Part shown: positions 55,321 to 64,000 of the stretch, piece after piece
Layout: each line of letters starts with the position of its first letter
Position numbering within the stretch: position 1 is the first letter of the stretch
Assembly: GCA_023053575.1 (NCBI GenBank)
Contig: JAKZAP010000006.1
Location: forward strand, 13,773,280-13,837,279
DNA length: 64,000 bases
Reading direction: 5' to 3'
Origin: Branchinecta lynchi
Taxonomy: Eukaryota; Arthropoda; Branchiopoda; Anostraca; Branchinectidae
The notes under the pieces: model-generated
What the model was told of the DNA's origin: nothing
Databases searched by the model: none
Seen by the model: only the letters and a program-made list of their open reading frames with translations
Program-made: the position numbers and the translations under genes

Positions 55321-55490
55321 CACTGTAAAAAGTTTCTCCGTACAAAGATTAAAGTTAACTGCAGTATTTGCTACTCGGATTCATCTCATCCCTATTTGGT
55401 ATTAATCTTATCTGCGTAGAGATAAGGATAATCCGAGTAGCAAATACTGCAGTTAACTTTAATCCTTATATGGAAAAACTTTTTACAGTG
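55321..55490. mobile_element. MITE-like element with 60-bp arms and TA target duplication
   Basis: The left arm CACTGTAAAAAGTTTCTCCG ... TTTGCTACTCGGATT and the right arm AATCCGAGTAGCAAATACTG ... ACTTTTTACAGTG are near-perfect inverses enclosing about 40 bp. TA stands on each side (55319-55320 and 55491-55492). The size, long arms and TA duplication fit a Tc1/mariner-type non-autonomous element. It lies in a POLR3E intron, 340 bp past a donor site. Confidence 0.9.
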
Positions 55491-55829
55491 TATTATTTTC
55501 GTTTCAACTTCGTGAAAAGTTATTACGCGGACCGTTCCAACCTTGTCGAAATAGTACTTAGAAGTAAATATTCGCTTACCATGCTCGGGAGCGTAGTAAG
55601 CGTGGTAACTAAGATCTCTTAGGAAGGCGATTGGCGCAATTAGCGCATAGCGTAATTCCGGAAGTAGAAAAATATATTCCAGTCTTGATCCCAAGAAGGT
55701 TGAAGCCGTGATGCCATGCGTAGTTACTACGGTAAGTAGGGCGGAACACGACAATAGAGGGTAAAAGATGGGTAGTCAAAACTCTGTACGAATAACTATG
55801 TTACGAACTACTGGAAAAGGAACCCTTAC

Positions 55830-56005
55830 CTTTCTTTTCTGGCTTCTCTGCAGAGGCTGTGACCAAGTATGAAAAGTCCGGGGTCATGTTGAACATGTTA
55901 TCCACTGGTATCAGGTATAAACAACCATCTTTGAAGTGGCATACTGTATACTTCGAGTTAGTTTCCACAGGTGACGATTTGACAAACATCGAGTCCATTG
56001 TTGGC
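55830..56005 (-). CDS. POLR3E: POLR3E exon, SKYTV...DFSYL motif
   Basis: The translation contains NSKYTVCHFKDGCLYLIPVD and later MTPDFSYL. These match human SRYAAALYRQGELHLTPLHG and LRPSFSYLDKAD, the beta-barrel part of the RPC5 dimerisation domain. The acceptor is GACTTGCAG and the donor GTAAGGGTT. It takes one base to complete the preceding codon and leaves one base, G, which the next exon completes as Asp. A 170-bp inverted-repeat element lies about 340 bp downstream in the following intron. Confidence 0.93.
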
Positions 56006-56009
56006 CTGC

Positions 56010-56885
56010 AAGTCAAACCGTTAACTCAAGGGACCAATGTCGGTTAACTTTTCATGTATGTTTTTCTGCTTTTGTAAATGACGAATAGGTAGCGAAAGAC
56101 CTTGTTAAATGTGCGAATGATGTGTTAAATGTGATTTCTCTTTGTGCTTTTTTACTGATATTGTACTATTTCAGAGATTTACGTGTTCTTGCCTCTTTGC
56201 CCCAGAATCGAGAACTACAATGGATCTTTCTTCAAGGTTATAAAGTCCCATCCTCTTCGGTTATTATTGCATCTGAAATCAAATTCGACTCTTTTTTACG
56301 TAAAGATAGGCTAGATACACTGAACTTTACATTCCAGTATCCCGGAACTTGGTACCCAGTACTCTTGCTAATCTGTATCTCTAATAAATCCTTAGTCACA
56401 TCCTTGGTTCTAGAGCAACTTCCCTTTGGTCATTTTAATGGATGATCGCATGTTTTGACTTCGTTTTCCGCATTGACGGCACGCCAGGGTCTCTCCCAAT
56501 ACACAGCTACTAGTGTAGGCTACATGGACATGCCTGCGCATGTCGCCACTTGCAGCGGAACTCTTACCAGAAATAAACTTGAAAATGGTTTCGAAACATG
56601 GTTTTTCGAAAATACCAATACTTGTCCCGAGAAATTAGCGAATTTCTTGTTGGTGGTTGTCGACTCGCGACCTAGACTTCCCCGTCTTCCCTTAGACAAA
56701 CGATCAGGGGCGGGTTCTCGTGGACTGAAATCCCGCTGGGAATCAATACCGTATGGAATAGTTGAAAACTGTTAAAGTTGATGATGGAAGTTCAGAAAAT
56801 CTGACCGGGAAATCCTAAACGTGTGTTAGCACTATTTCCAAGACTGAAGTTCAACGCAAAATAACTGAAAACTGTGCCTGCCCTA
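56010..56885. other. Intron sequence, no gene or repeat recognised
   Basis: Plus-strand open frames at 56122-56445 and 56455-56775 are antisense to POLR3E. They are hydrophobic or mixed and carry no motif I recognise. Confidence 0.3.
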
Positions 56886-56887
56886 GT

Positions 56888-57772
56888 TAACAAGACCAAA
56901 GGTTTCGAGGGGATCCCAAAAACTTGATATTTGATCCAGACAATCGAGTCTTATATCCGCCAGTTCCAGTCTTCTCCAGACTCCTTGAACATTTGTACCA
57001 TTGAAATTTAGAAACAGATTAAAGCCAAATAGCTAATCATCTGAGAAAACCAAGTTCCGATATGGATTCAGTATGTGTATTTACCTTTATAAGTAATATC
57101 TATTCTGATGAAACTCATCAAAAACTCATCACTTCCTGCCTTACTTCTGCCAAATTTCCGGTGGCGGCCGAATTCCGGAATTACTAGTCCGACAAAAGAA
57201 ATTAAGCACAATATCGAATTCAGCGTATCTCCTAGCCCCTATATCGAACATCTAATCAACTTCAAATAAAACTTTTACTTATACAAATTTTTCCGGTTTC
57301 AGCCAGATTCAAGGAGATCTATATGTCCATCCAAAAACGACTGTCGTAGACAGATGCAGCATCTGTTCTTACCCCGAAATCGAACATCTAATAAACTACA
57401 AATAAAACTTATGCTTTTAACAAATTTTCAAATTTAGCCGGATTCCGGGCGATCTATTTGTCCGGGTAGAAAATTACTTTCACAGAAATTTTTCAAGTAA
57501 TCGAAAATCTAATCAACTTCAAATAAAAGTATTATTTTTAACAAACTTTTTGTTTTGGCCGGTTTCTGGGCGAACTACTTGTCCGGGGAGAAAATGGTTT
57601 CCATATTCGCGTTCAGTATGTCTACCCCTTAACCGACTATCTTATTAGCTGTTTAAAAATATTTTGTTAGCCCCTTAATTTGAACCCCCTACCTCTAAAT
57701 TTAGGGCTACAAAACTCGACCTTTCCCTTGACATAAAGAATCCTCACACCAAGTTTCATCAAAATATCCCGA
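56888..57772 (+). mobile_element. Family A element lacking the final palindrome
   Basis: The head AACAAGACCAAAGGTTTCGA with GGGATCCCAAAAACTT, four units and the start of the tail (CACACCAAGTTTCATCAAAA) are present. It then passes directly into B-unit sequence at about 57773. Confidence 0.85.
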
Positions 57773-58930
57773 CCATATTAACTTGGAAATGGTCCATTTC
57801 CCGATCCGACCATCGTGGGGGGAGTGGAGGGAGGGGGAATCCTGAATCTTGAGATACCTCTAACTTTCGAACGTGTGATCGGATCTTAATGAAACTTCAT
57901 ATTTAGAAAGACCTCGTGTCTCAGATGTCCCATTTCAAGCATGGACCGGATCCGATGAATGTGTGTGGGGGGGGGGGGGGGGGGGGGTCTTGGAGGGGAG
58001 AACCGGAAATCTGTGACACGCTTAGAGTGGAGCAATCGGGATGAACCTTGGTGGGAAGAATAAGCACAAGTCCTAGGTACATCAGTGACAGACCGGACCG
58101 GATTCGGGGACTAGTGTTTAGATGGAGGGGGTTTCCGGAATTCCGGTGATCGCGGGGTAAGGTATACTACAGATGTGCTAGGACGATGAAACTTGGCTGG
58201 AGATTCGACAAGATTGGCTCAGAAATTGTCACTTCCCAGATCAGACCATCCCTTTAACTGTAAAGTACAAAAAACACTATTCAGCAAAATATGCATTTTC
58301 ACGATCCCCATGAGCCCATGATAACCTTTGCCTCAAGGGTTCTCTCGGAAATGAATTTCTCTCTCCCGAGAAATGACGTCTTACAACCACAAAGTGAACA
58401 AAAATACTTTTGACCAAACGATGCATTTCATGATCCCCGAGGGCCCAAGATCATTTGTGCCAAAAGGGTTTTGCCTAGAAATGAATTTCTAGCCCCCTTA
58501 AAGTGCGCATCTTAACCGAAAAGTGAAAAAAAAAACTTTTGACCAAACGATATATATTCATGATTACCAAGGGCCACGATTAGTTTTGCCTTAAGGGTTT
58601 TCCTTGCGGGTGAATTCCTTAAAGTAAAAAAAATGCTTTTGAGCAAAATATACATTTTCATGATCCCGACGAGCCGACCATCATTTTTGCCCAAGGGTTT
58701 GCTTACAGATGAATTAGCGCCCTTAAAGTGCGCATCATCGCAGCCATGTGAAAAATAAAATGCTTTCTACCAAATAATACATTCTCATGATTTCCAAGGG
58801 CCCATGATCATTCTTATCTCAAGGGTTTTGCTTACAAACTATCACAACAAACCCCACAAATTGCCAAATTCCTACGTTCATTCTCTGACCAAGCCTTGGA
58901 AGTGCCAAATAATCTTCTAGCTTTTGTTTT
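57773..58930 (+). mobile_element. Family B/C element without head; B units, C units, tail
   Basis: B phrases (TTAATGAAACTTCATATTTA, GTGCTAGGACGATGAAACTT, a G-run at 57967-57987) run to about 58255. About five C units follow (TGATCCCCGAGGGCCCA, AAGGGTTTTGCCTAGAAATG), then the tail AAGTGCCAAATAATCTTCTA. B and C parts thus occur in the same order as at 36778-39117. Confidence 0.75.
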
Positions 58931-59239
58931 GTTGATTTGGGGTCAAGCAGAGACCCATAAATTTCCTGTAACAGGGGGCTTGTCAATAAGAGATTTCTGA
59001 TGCGCTCTTGACCGAGCGCCAGATAGTTCAAGAAATACCCACGGGGATAAAATACCGGAATATCCAGATAGAATTTTTTTTTCGCGACTGTTGTGCTGAG
59101 CTAGGATTCTCTGTAACAGAAGGGTACCCTAGATCTTTTGTCCTAGTCTTTGGCTTTGGGAGGGGTCTTTTGGCGTTGTCAGCTTTGCTTTTCACAATGT
59201 TTTAGGGGAAAAGTTTAGTCGAGTCATGTTTTTTGGCTA

Positions 59240-60440
59240 AACTAGTAACAAAACTTGAATGAAGAGTTGTGTTGTGTCAAAGATGCAGCCATTGACAATG
59301 TGTGATAAGTTGTCTTGTGGTCTTTCGGCATGACTTTTTATGTGCAAAAAGAACCAGATGTGCCGACGAGAATACCGACACCTGACAAAACCATCGAGCA
59401 TCTGATTTTTTCTATGTTTTGCTCGACTAGACTGTACAGAACTTGATTTCTTACGTATAAAATTAACCCCTTGGGCCGATGAGACTTGAAATTCCCGGGT
59501 GCGCCCGGCTAAGTTTGCAGAATTTAATTCCTTACGTACAAGTAGAACGCGATGTGTTGACGAGTCGACCGACGCCCAACAAAAGCATAACAAATTATTT
59601 CTTCTGGATTACCAAGGCACGACAAAAGCATGCAGCATTCGATTTCTTCAGTGTTTTGCCAGACAAATGTAGCAGGACTTTCTTTCTTGCGTATAAAAAG
59701 AACCTGATGTGCTGACGAGTCGACCGACGCCCCACAAAAGCATAACAAATTATTTCTTCTGGATTACCAAGGCACGACAAAAGCATGCAGAATTGGATTT
59801 CTTCAGTGTTTTGCCAGACAAATGTTAGCAGGACTTTCTTTCTTGCGTATAAAAAGAACTTGATGTGCTGACGAGTCGACCGACAAAAACATGCAAAAAA
59901 ATATTTCTTCTGGATTACCGCGAGGCACGACAAAGGCATGCAAAATTCGATTTCTTCAGTGTTTTGCCCGACAAATGTTTGCAGTATTCTCTTCCTTAGC
60001 TGCGTTCGTTGCACTCCGGGCTGTCTCTGGTGTTTAGTCACCAGTGTCCGGTTCTTCCCTTAAAACGCGTTCTTTTGGTTCACCTGTGAGTTGATGAAAA
60101 CTGGCTAACTCCTCGCTGCAGCCGGGCTCACGAGCAGGTTCTGGTTAGTCCGCACCGGTGAGATAAAACCGGACACTGGTTAGTTCAAAAACGGGTTATA
60201 AGACTGGTGAGAAGTCACCGGTGGATGCAAAAACGGCTTATAAGAAAAACCGGAGACCACCGGTGAGAACTCCCGTGACAAAGAACGCAGCTCTTGCGTA
60301 TAAAAAGAACCTGATGTGCTGACGAGCCGACCGACCAAAACATAAAAAAAAAAAATCTTCTGGACTACCGAGGCACGACAAAAGCATGCAGAAATCGATT
60401 TCTTTAGTGTTCCTTTCTTGCGTATAAAAACAAAAAAAAA
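59240..60440. repeat. Minisatellite of about 155-bp units, split by an inverted-repeat element
   Basis: Units share GATTTCTTCAGTGTTTTGCC, TTTCTTGCGTATAAAAAGAA, TGATGTGCTGACGAGTCGAC and AAGGCACGACAAAAGCATGC. Good copies start near 59641, 59796 and 59948, with worn ones from 59390. After the element at 59998-60292 the last unit resumes with TCTTGCGTATAAAAAGAACC. The minus-strand frames (59595-60041) are by-products of the repeat. Confidence 0.8.
59998..60292. mobile_element. Inverted-repeat element AGCTGCGTTC...GAACGCAGCT
   Basis: The ends AGCTGCGTTCGTTGCACTCC and GTGACAAAGAACGCAGCT are inverses. Inside lie ACCGGTGAGATAAAACCGG and CACCGGTGGATGCAAAAACG. It interrupts a minisatellite unit; CTCTTCCT on the left and CTCTTGCG on the right may be a worn 8-bp duplication. 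A half copy lies at 2515-2640. Confidence 0.8.
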
Positions 60441-60444
60441 AAAA

Positions 60445-61020
60445 AAATTTAAACTTGTGGGAACAATTTCTTCTATCTGAGCAAGAACGCCGGTTCGCCC
60501 CAAGCGGAATTTTTGGAAACTATCTGAGGCTCGGGCAACATAGCAACATAGAACCACAGGAAATGACAAGCCCCCTGAATGGCGAGTCATTACAGGAAAT
60601 GTATGGGTCCCTGGGTCAAGCAAGGTAATGTTTTTGTTCAGCATTTCATTGATTTCGGTACATGGTCTCATTCTCCACATTCTTTCTTCTTTTTCTTCTT
60701 TTTTCTACAAGTTAGCACACCCTCGCAAGCACCGCTTTTGTTGTGCTATGATACAAAAAAAAAACTTTTACTAACAGACAGAAATCTGGCTAACTTCCGC
60801 GAAGCACTGAGGAAAGTTATTACTTTCTCGTGAACCATTTTAAGTGGGACTATTCCAAGAGTATATTACTATTTATTTGTAAGTCAATTTTGAACACCAC
60901 GTGGGAAGGACAGCCATACACAGATAGGCTACAAGAATATTGTTGATTATTTGTAAGAAATCCTCAAATGATGACATCAGTACAGACGAAGTGTTGCTAT
61001 CTTGAAAAGCAGGATAGGTT
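60445..61020. other. Intron sequence, no gene recognised
   Basis: A pyrimidine tract lies at 60675-60705 and A-runs at 60427-60445 and 60755. It precedes the POLR3E exon in plus coordinates and belongs to the intron that follows it in the transcript. Confidence 0.35.
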
Positions 61021-61026
61021 ACTTAC

Positions 61027-61166
61027 TGGTCATCTGCTTCAACTTCAGAGCGAAATATTTCTGAAGAGTCTCCTATTTCCTGAGCTCTTGCTGAGTCAAA
61101 ATGGCGATTCTCCTGGTCAATGTCATAGCGAAGCTGAAGAGTTTTCTGCTGGGGTTTGTACTTTGC
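61027..61166 (-). CDS. POLR3E: POLR3E exon, AKYKPQQK motif
   Basis: The exon opens AKYKPQQKTLQLRYDID, a clear counterpart of human AKIKPKQQKVELEMAID, and goes on with an acidic stretch ending in ADDQ. The acceptor TTTTTACAG and the donor GTAAGTAACC are both strong. The intron before it is only 102 bp, in contrast to the multi-kilobase introns further on. It leaves two bases, CA, which the first base of the next exon completes to a Gln codon. This phase match supports the exon chain. Confidence 0.93.
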
Positions 61167-61268
61167 CTGTAAAAACTGAGTTTAGACAAACATACCTACA
61201 GCAAGAGGACTTGAAATCTATAAAAAGAAACTAACCAAGATAAGTAGATCAAATGAAAGAGTACTAAC

Positions 61269-61367
61269 CGATGAACATGGGATGGACTTGATGAGATCTT
61301 TATTCTTTGTTGGGTAGTTCAAAACACTTAGCTCATTACTAAGCTTCGGAAGTACAAACACTTTAAC
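61269..61367 (-). CDS. POLR3E: POLR3E exon (N-terminal, RPC4-binding region)
   Basis: This exon codes 33 residues and starts and ends in phase 0. It reads VKVFVLPKLSNELSVLNYP at its start, matching the human segment DVYLAKSLAEKLYLFQYP in spacing, including the conserved L..L...YP pattern. This N-terminal part of RPC5 belongs to the dimerisation module with RPC4. The acceptor is TATTTTCCAG just above 61367 and the donor GTTAGTAC lies below 61269. The upstream exon with the start codon (in human a short acidic peptide) was not located between 61380 and 64000. It may be very short or lie to the right of the window. Confidence 0.88.
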
Positions 61368-61589
61368 CTGGAAAATATAAACTTTGTAATGCAATGACGT
61401 AAACGGCATACATCCATCATAAATGGCTCTCCCTAATCTGTTTTTCTCCATAAACTCCTTACTCTATTCCGAAATTTCAAACCTGGTTTATACTTCTCCT
61501 GTTCCTCAGAGACTTCTGAGCTTCTGATTGCTATGTGCATTATGGCTTCACCCATTCTCAGGAATCCTCAGAAACAGGGAATGGTGTCT

Positions 61590-61681
61590 TCAGTAGCGTA
61601 TATTCTGATTATTTTCGGGAGGGGCGACAGCTGAGTGAAAATATGCCCCTGTCACCCCCCCCCCTAATATACGCTACTGGG
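61590..61681. mobile_element. Very short inverted-repeat element CAGTAGCGTATATT
   Basis: CAGTAGCGTATATTC at the left and AATATACGCTACTG at the right frame about 90 bp that includes a C-run. It is too short to code and is probably a MITE remnant. Confidence 0.6.
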
Positions 61682-61861
61682 TGTATTTATCAGTACTTTC
61701 AACAACAGTTGCTAGTTCTTCGTAAAACAGGTGTAAGGGCTGGTTAATGAGACAAGGGTTTAGTATAATTATGAGTATCTTTCTAAATAATACAACTGCA
61801 TAATTACACAAACAAATAGAATCAAGAAAATGTGTGTGGCTGTTTAGGCCTACCTGCCTGC

Positions 61862-61995
61862 TATTATAGCAAGACGGGATGCTACTAGACATTACTGCTT
61901 AAGATTGGCCCAGTCTGAGACACATTAACTGATAGTATTCTATAGTATTATATTTCAATACATGCAACTTTTTCGAACAACTATCATACAACTAC
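61862..61995. mobile_element. Partial relative of the TAGTAGTATG element
   Basis: GCAAGACGGGATGCTACTAG, CACATTAACTGATAGTATTC and CAACTTTTTCGAAC match 33310-33444. The left terminus is missing. Confidence 0.65.
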
Positions 61996-62029
61996 ACCAG
62001 GGGTGGCCCGAAGGGGGGGGGGTCTCTAC

Positions 62030-62290
62030 CCAGCAACGACACTCAACTCTTCACACACGCCGAATCAAGGAGAACCCGTGGGCACTCAAGACGTCTGGAA
62101 AAGCCATTCTCGGAAACAAGAACCCGGAGTCATTTCTTCCGGAACCGAGTCATCTCACTGTAGAACGATCTGTCGCAAGAGTCTGTTACATCCAAGACCG
62201 TAGAAGCCTTCAAATGGTCTGTGGACACCGAATGGGAAACAAAACCCTGGAAGCTTTACTGGGATAAGCCGGAATCCAGTACCAAGAACT
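62030..62290 (+). mobile_element. LINE C-terminal fragment, HFFRNRVISL*NDLSQE
   Basis: The frame reads RGHSRRLEKPFSETRTRSHF, then FRNRVISL, a stop in place of the usual Trp, and NDLSQESVTSKTVEAFK. This is the same type of ORF2 ending as at 54259. No tail was found. It is clearly dead. Confidence 0.8.
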
Positions 62291-63085
62291 AGACGAAACC
62301 AATTACCAGAATCACCACCCGTAGGACCATCGCAGTAGGATTATATCTTAGATTGCTCAGAAGTGCAATTTAAGGTAATTTTAGGAAATGTGTGTTCCAA
62401 GGCACCTACACTTTCCCAAGAGCTCCCTTTCAACAAAATCCCTGAGTTTTGAATCCCCTATGCCAAATGCTGGGTATATCTAGCATCTGGTGAACCCTAT
62501 GCCTAATGCTCGATACCCCATGCCAAACGCTGGATACCTGTTAGTACCATAAATCTAACACATGCTAGGGTATGCTAAATGCTAGATACACCCAAGACTC
62601 GGTATATGGTAGGCTATCAAAAAATCAGGGGACTGTAATAGACTGTTCTGGAACACATAAGTATATCCCAGACAGGGCATCATCATAACTGACTGTGTAT
62701 GTCGCCTGACCCTGAAAAGGACCCTTGACAAGAAAGTCTGACAAACTGCTCTTATGAATTTCAGCTGACGTACCAGCTTTGCACTGTCAAATCCAGATGT
62801 TCACTGGCCTACCCCTCGATTGTATCTGACACTCCAAATTCGTTCCTGGATCGTCGATTTGGGAATCTTACAACCTAGTGAGATTCACATTTCAAGATCG
62901 ACAGATTGGTGTTTTGTAATCTGAGATAGTCTATTTGCTGTTTTTTTTATGATTATAATCTGCGGCTGTCACATAAAAATGTCTCAAGTTGTGTCTTTGT
63001 GAAACTTCAGTTGCGAGAAGAAGGTGATGGCACATTTTATGATAACTGAACATCGTATTCAGCATTTAGTATAATAGACTAGAAT
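62291..63085. other. Short TGCTGGATACC-type repeats and an M2 scrap
   Basis: Between 62455 and 62600, AATGCTGGGTATATCTAGC, ATGCTCGATACCCCATGCC and AACGCTGGATACCTG recur as irregular short repeats. Near 62700-62795 GACCCTTGACAAGAAAG and TTCAGCTGACGTACCAGC with TTTGCACTGTCAAA represent an M2 right arm. Confidence 0.45.
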
Positions 63086-63089
63086 CAGA

Positions 63090-63318
63090 ACAATAGATTT
63101 TTTTTTCTTGGAAAGATTTTTCGTCAAAACAGTCATTTTTCTGTGAAAACAGCTGGTAAAAATGACCAGCCAGTCGGTAAATACCTTGCCGGCCCCCCAA
63201 ACAAAAACCGTAGATTTTTTTTCTTGGAAACATTTTTCCTCAAAACAGTAATTTTTATGTGAAAACAGTTGGTAAAAATGACCAGCCAGTCGGTAAATAC
63301 CTTGCCCGCCCCCCAAAC
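63090..63318. repeat. Two-copy tandem duplication of about 118 bp
   Basis: TTTTTTTTCTTGGAAAGATT, AAATGACCAGCCAGTCGGTA and AATACCTTGCCGGCCCCCC occur twice in direct succession with few differences. The duplication lies beside the inverted B/C tail at 63321. Confidence 0.85.
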
Positions 63319-63320
63319 AA

Positions 63321-64000
63321 CAAGAGCTGGAAGCTCATATGGCACTTGTAAGGCTGGGTCAGATGATGAAAGTAGGAATTCTTCAGTTCGTGGGTTTGTT
63401 GTGATTATTTGTAAGCAAAACCCTTGAGATAGTGGGTCCTTGGAAATCACAAGAACGTATCATTTGGTAATGCATTTGGCTGTGATGATGCACACATTAG
63501 GGTCGCTGGAAATTCGTCTGTAATAAAAATTCTTGAAGCAAAAATGATGATGAGCTCATCGGGAGAATGAAATGTATCTTTTGCTCTAAAGTATCATTTG
63601 TACTTTAAGAAATTCAGTTGTAAGCAAAAACCTTGAGGCTAAAATGATCTAATCATGTCAAGTCTCTAATGTTCAAGCCAAGTTTCATGGTCCTAGCACA
63701 TCTGGAAGTATCTTAACTCGTGATCACCGGAATTCCCCCCCCCCTCCCCCTATCTAACTCCCCACACAGTGCTCGAATCCGATCCAGTTCTGTCACTGAC
63801 AAACCTAGGGCTTGTGCTTGTTCTTTCCACCAAGTTTCAACCCAATCGCTCCACTCTAAGCGCGTCACAAGATTTGCGGCTCCCCCCTCTGACTCCTCCC
63901 AAAACAAAATAATCGGATCCTGCGGAGACTTCACATGAGATATCCGAAACACGAGGTCTTTCCAAATATCAAGTTTCATTAAGATCCGATCACCCGTTCC
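63321..64000 (-). mobile_element. Family B/C element, inverted, running off the right edge
   Basis: On the minus strand the element ends with AAGTGCCATATGAGCTTCCA and GCTCTTG at 63349-63321. It is preceded by C units (GATGATGAGCTCATCGGGAG in plus reading, AAAACCTTGAGG) to about 63660. B units follow (minus GAAACTTGGTGGAAAGAACA) to the window edge. Confidence 0.75.

Larger units (their letters stand above)
6272..61367 (-). other. POLR3E: POLR3E gene span (RPC5), seven exons seen, both ends missing
   Basis: This is the span of the recognisable exons of the gene for RNA polymerase III subunit RPC5. RPC5 pairs with RPC4 to form the TFIIF-like lobe of Pol III, which acts in the nucleus in initiation and termination at tRNA, 5S and other small RNA genes. 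Seven minus-strand exons (99, 140, 176, 155, 223, 209 and 166 bp) read in order along the known protein, from its N-terminal part to the motif WEFILP. Every junction is GT-AG and every phase matches. Introns total about 54 kb, against about 1.2 kb of coding sequence, and are filled with transposons. The start-codon exon and the C-terminal half of the protein were not found; the latter probably lies left of the window. The assignment rests on remembered family motifs, not a database search. Confidence 0.92.

Noticed and set aside
56122..56775. Two plus-strand frames as a nested gene
   Set aside because: No motif, no convincing splice or start context, and they lie antisense in a POLR3E intron.
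61440..61540. Candidate first exon of POLR3E on the minus strand (ATGGGTGAAGCC..., ATGCACATAGC...)
   Set aside because: The translation lacks the acidic EEDDP-like start expected before the VKVFVLP exon, and no donor keeps phase 0.
1..64000. CRISPR arrays, operons or bacterial mobile elements
   Set aside because: No short direct repeats with regular unique spacers, no compact gene strings and clear eukaryotic splice sites; the tandem repeats seen are minisatellites.

Overview
This window is animal (metazoan, almost certainly invertebrate) genomic DNA. It has no operons, the few real coding pieces are short exons bounded by GT and AG splice signals, and most of the sequence is interspersed repeats. 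The one host gene I can recognise is POLR3E, which encodes RNA polymerase III subunit RPC5. It lies on the minus strand and spans at least 61367 down to 6272. I find seven coding exons, whose splice phases agree throughout. The start codon exon lies upstream of 61367 and was not found. The C-terminal exons should lie to the left of position 6272, probably outside the window. The last exon seen carries a one-base frameshift. The intron between the last two exons is about 33 kb.

The introns and flanks are packed with mobile DNA. Family A is the commonest, with about 20 copies or fragments on both strands. It has a head (ACAAGACCAAAGG then GGGATCCC), a block of tandem units of about 137 bp, an ACGG-rich tail and a terminal TTTTGGGATCCCAAAA palindrome. 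One copy sits inside another, and a related uninterrupted copy shows the empty site: there is no target duplication. Family B/C has different sequence but the same plan: an AAGTGCCATAT head with GGTC-type repeats, central tandem units, and an AAGTGCCATATGAGC tail ending in a palindrome. This plan recalls Helitron-like non-autonomous elements (HINE/DINE-1, and the bivalve 'pearl' elements); that link is inference.

Other mobile DNA includes at least eleven 5'-truncated or broken non-LTR retrotransposon (LINE) fragments. They are recognised by reverse-transcriptase or C-terminal motifs and by 3' microsatellite tails such as (ATTCT)n, (CTA)n, (TTCA)n and (TTATC)n. There are several short inverted-repeat elements (MITE-like), two clusters of a GATACCATGGTATC-type palindrome, and several minisatellites.

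Layout: 1-4400, degenerate B-like sequence and a LINE end; 4.5-5.7 kb, a LINE; 6.27-6.44 kb, the last visible POLR3E exon; 6.8-9.1 kb, a B/C element; 9.8-29.4 kb, mostly family A; 29.5-36.5 kb, LINE fragments and unexplained DNA; 36.8-39.1 kb, a B/C element interrupted by family A; 39.6 kb, a POLR3E exon; 43-48.3 kb, two tRNA-Thr-like repeats and minisatellites around the 47.0-47.2 kb exon; 48.8-52.7 kb, family A elements with a LINE and a MITE nested in them; 53.9-56.0 kb, two exons; 56.9-60.4 kb, repeats; 61.0-61.4 kb, two exons; then repeats to the end.

The biology most worth following is that a gene for a Pol III subunit carries tRNA-like Pol III promoter modules inside its introns, one in each orientation.
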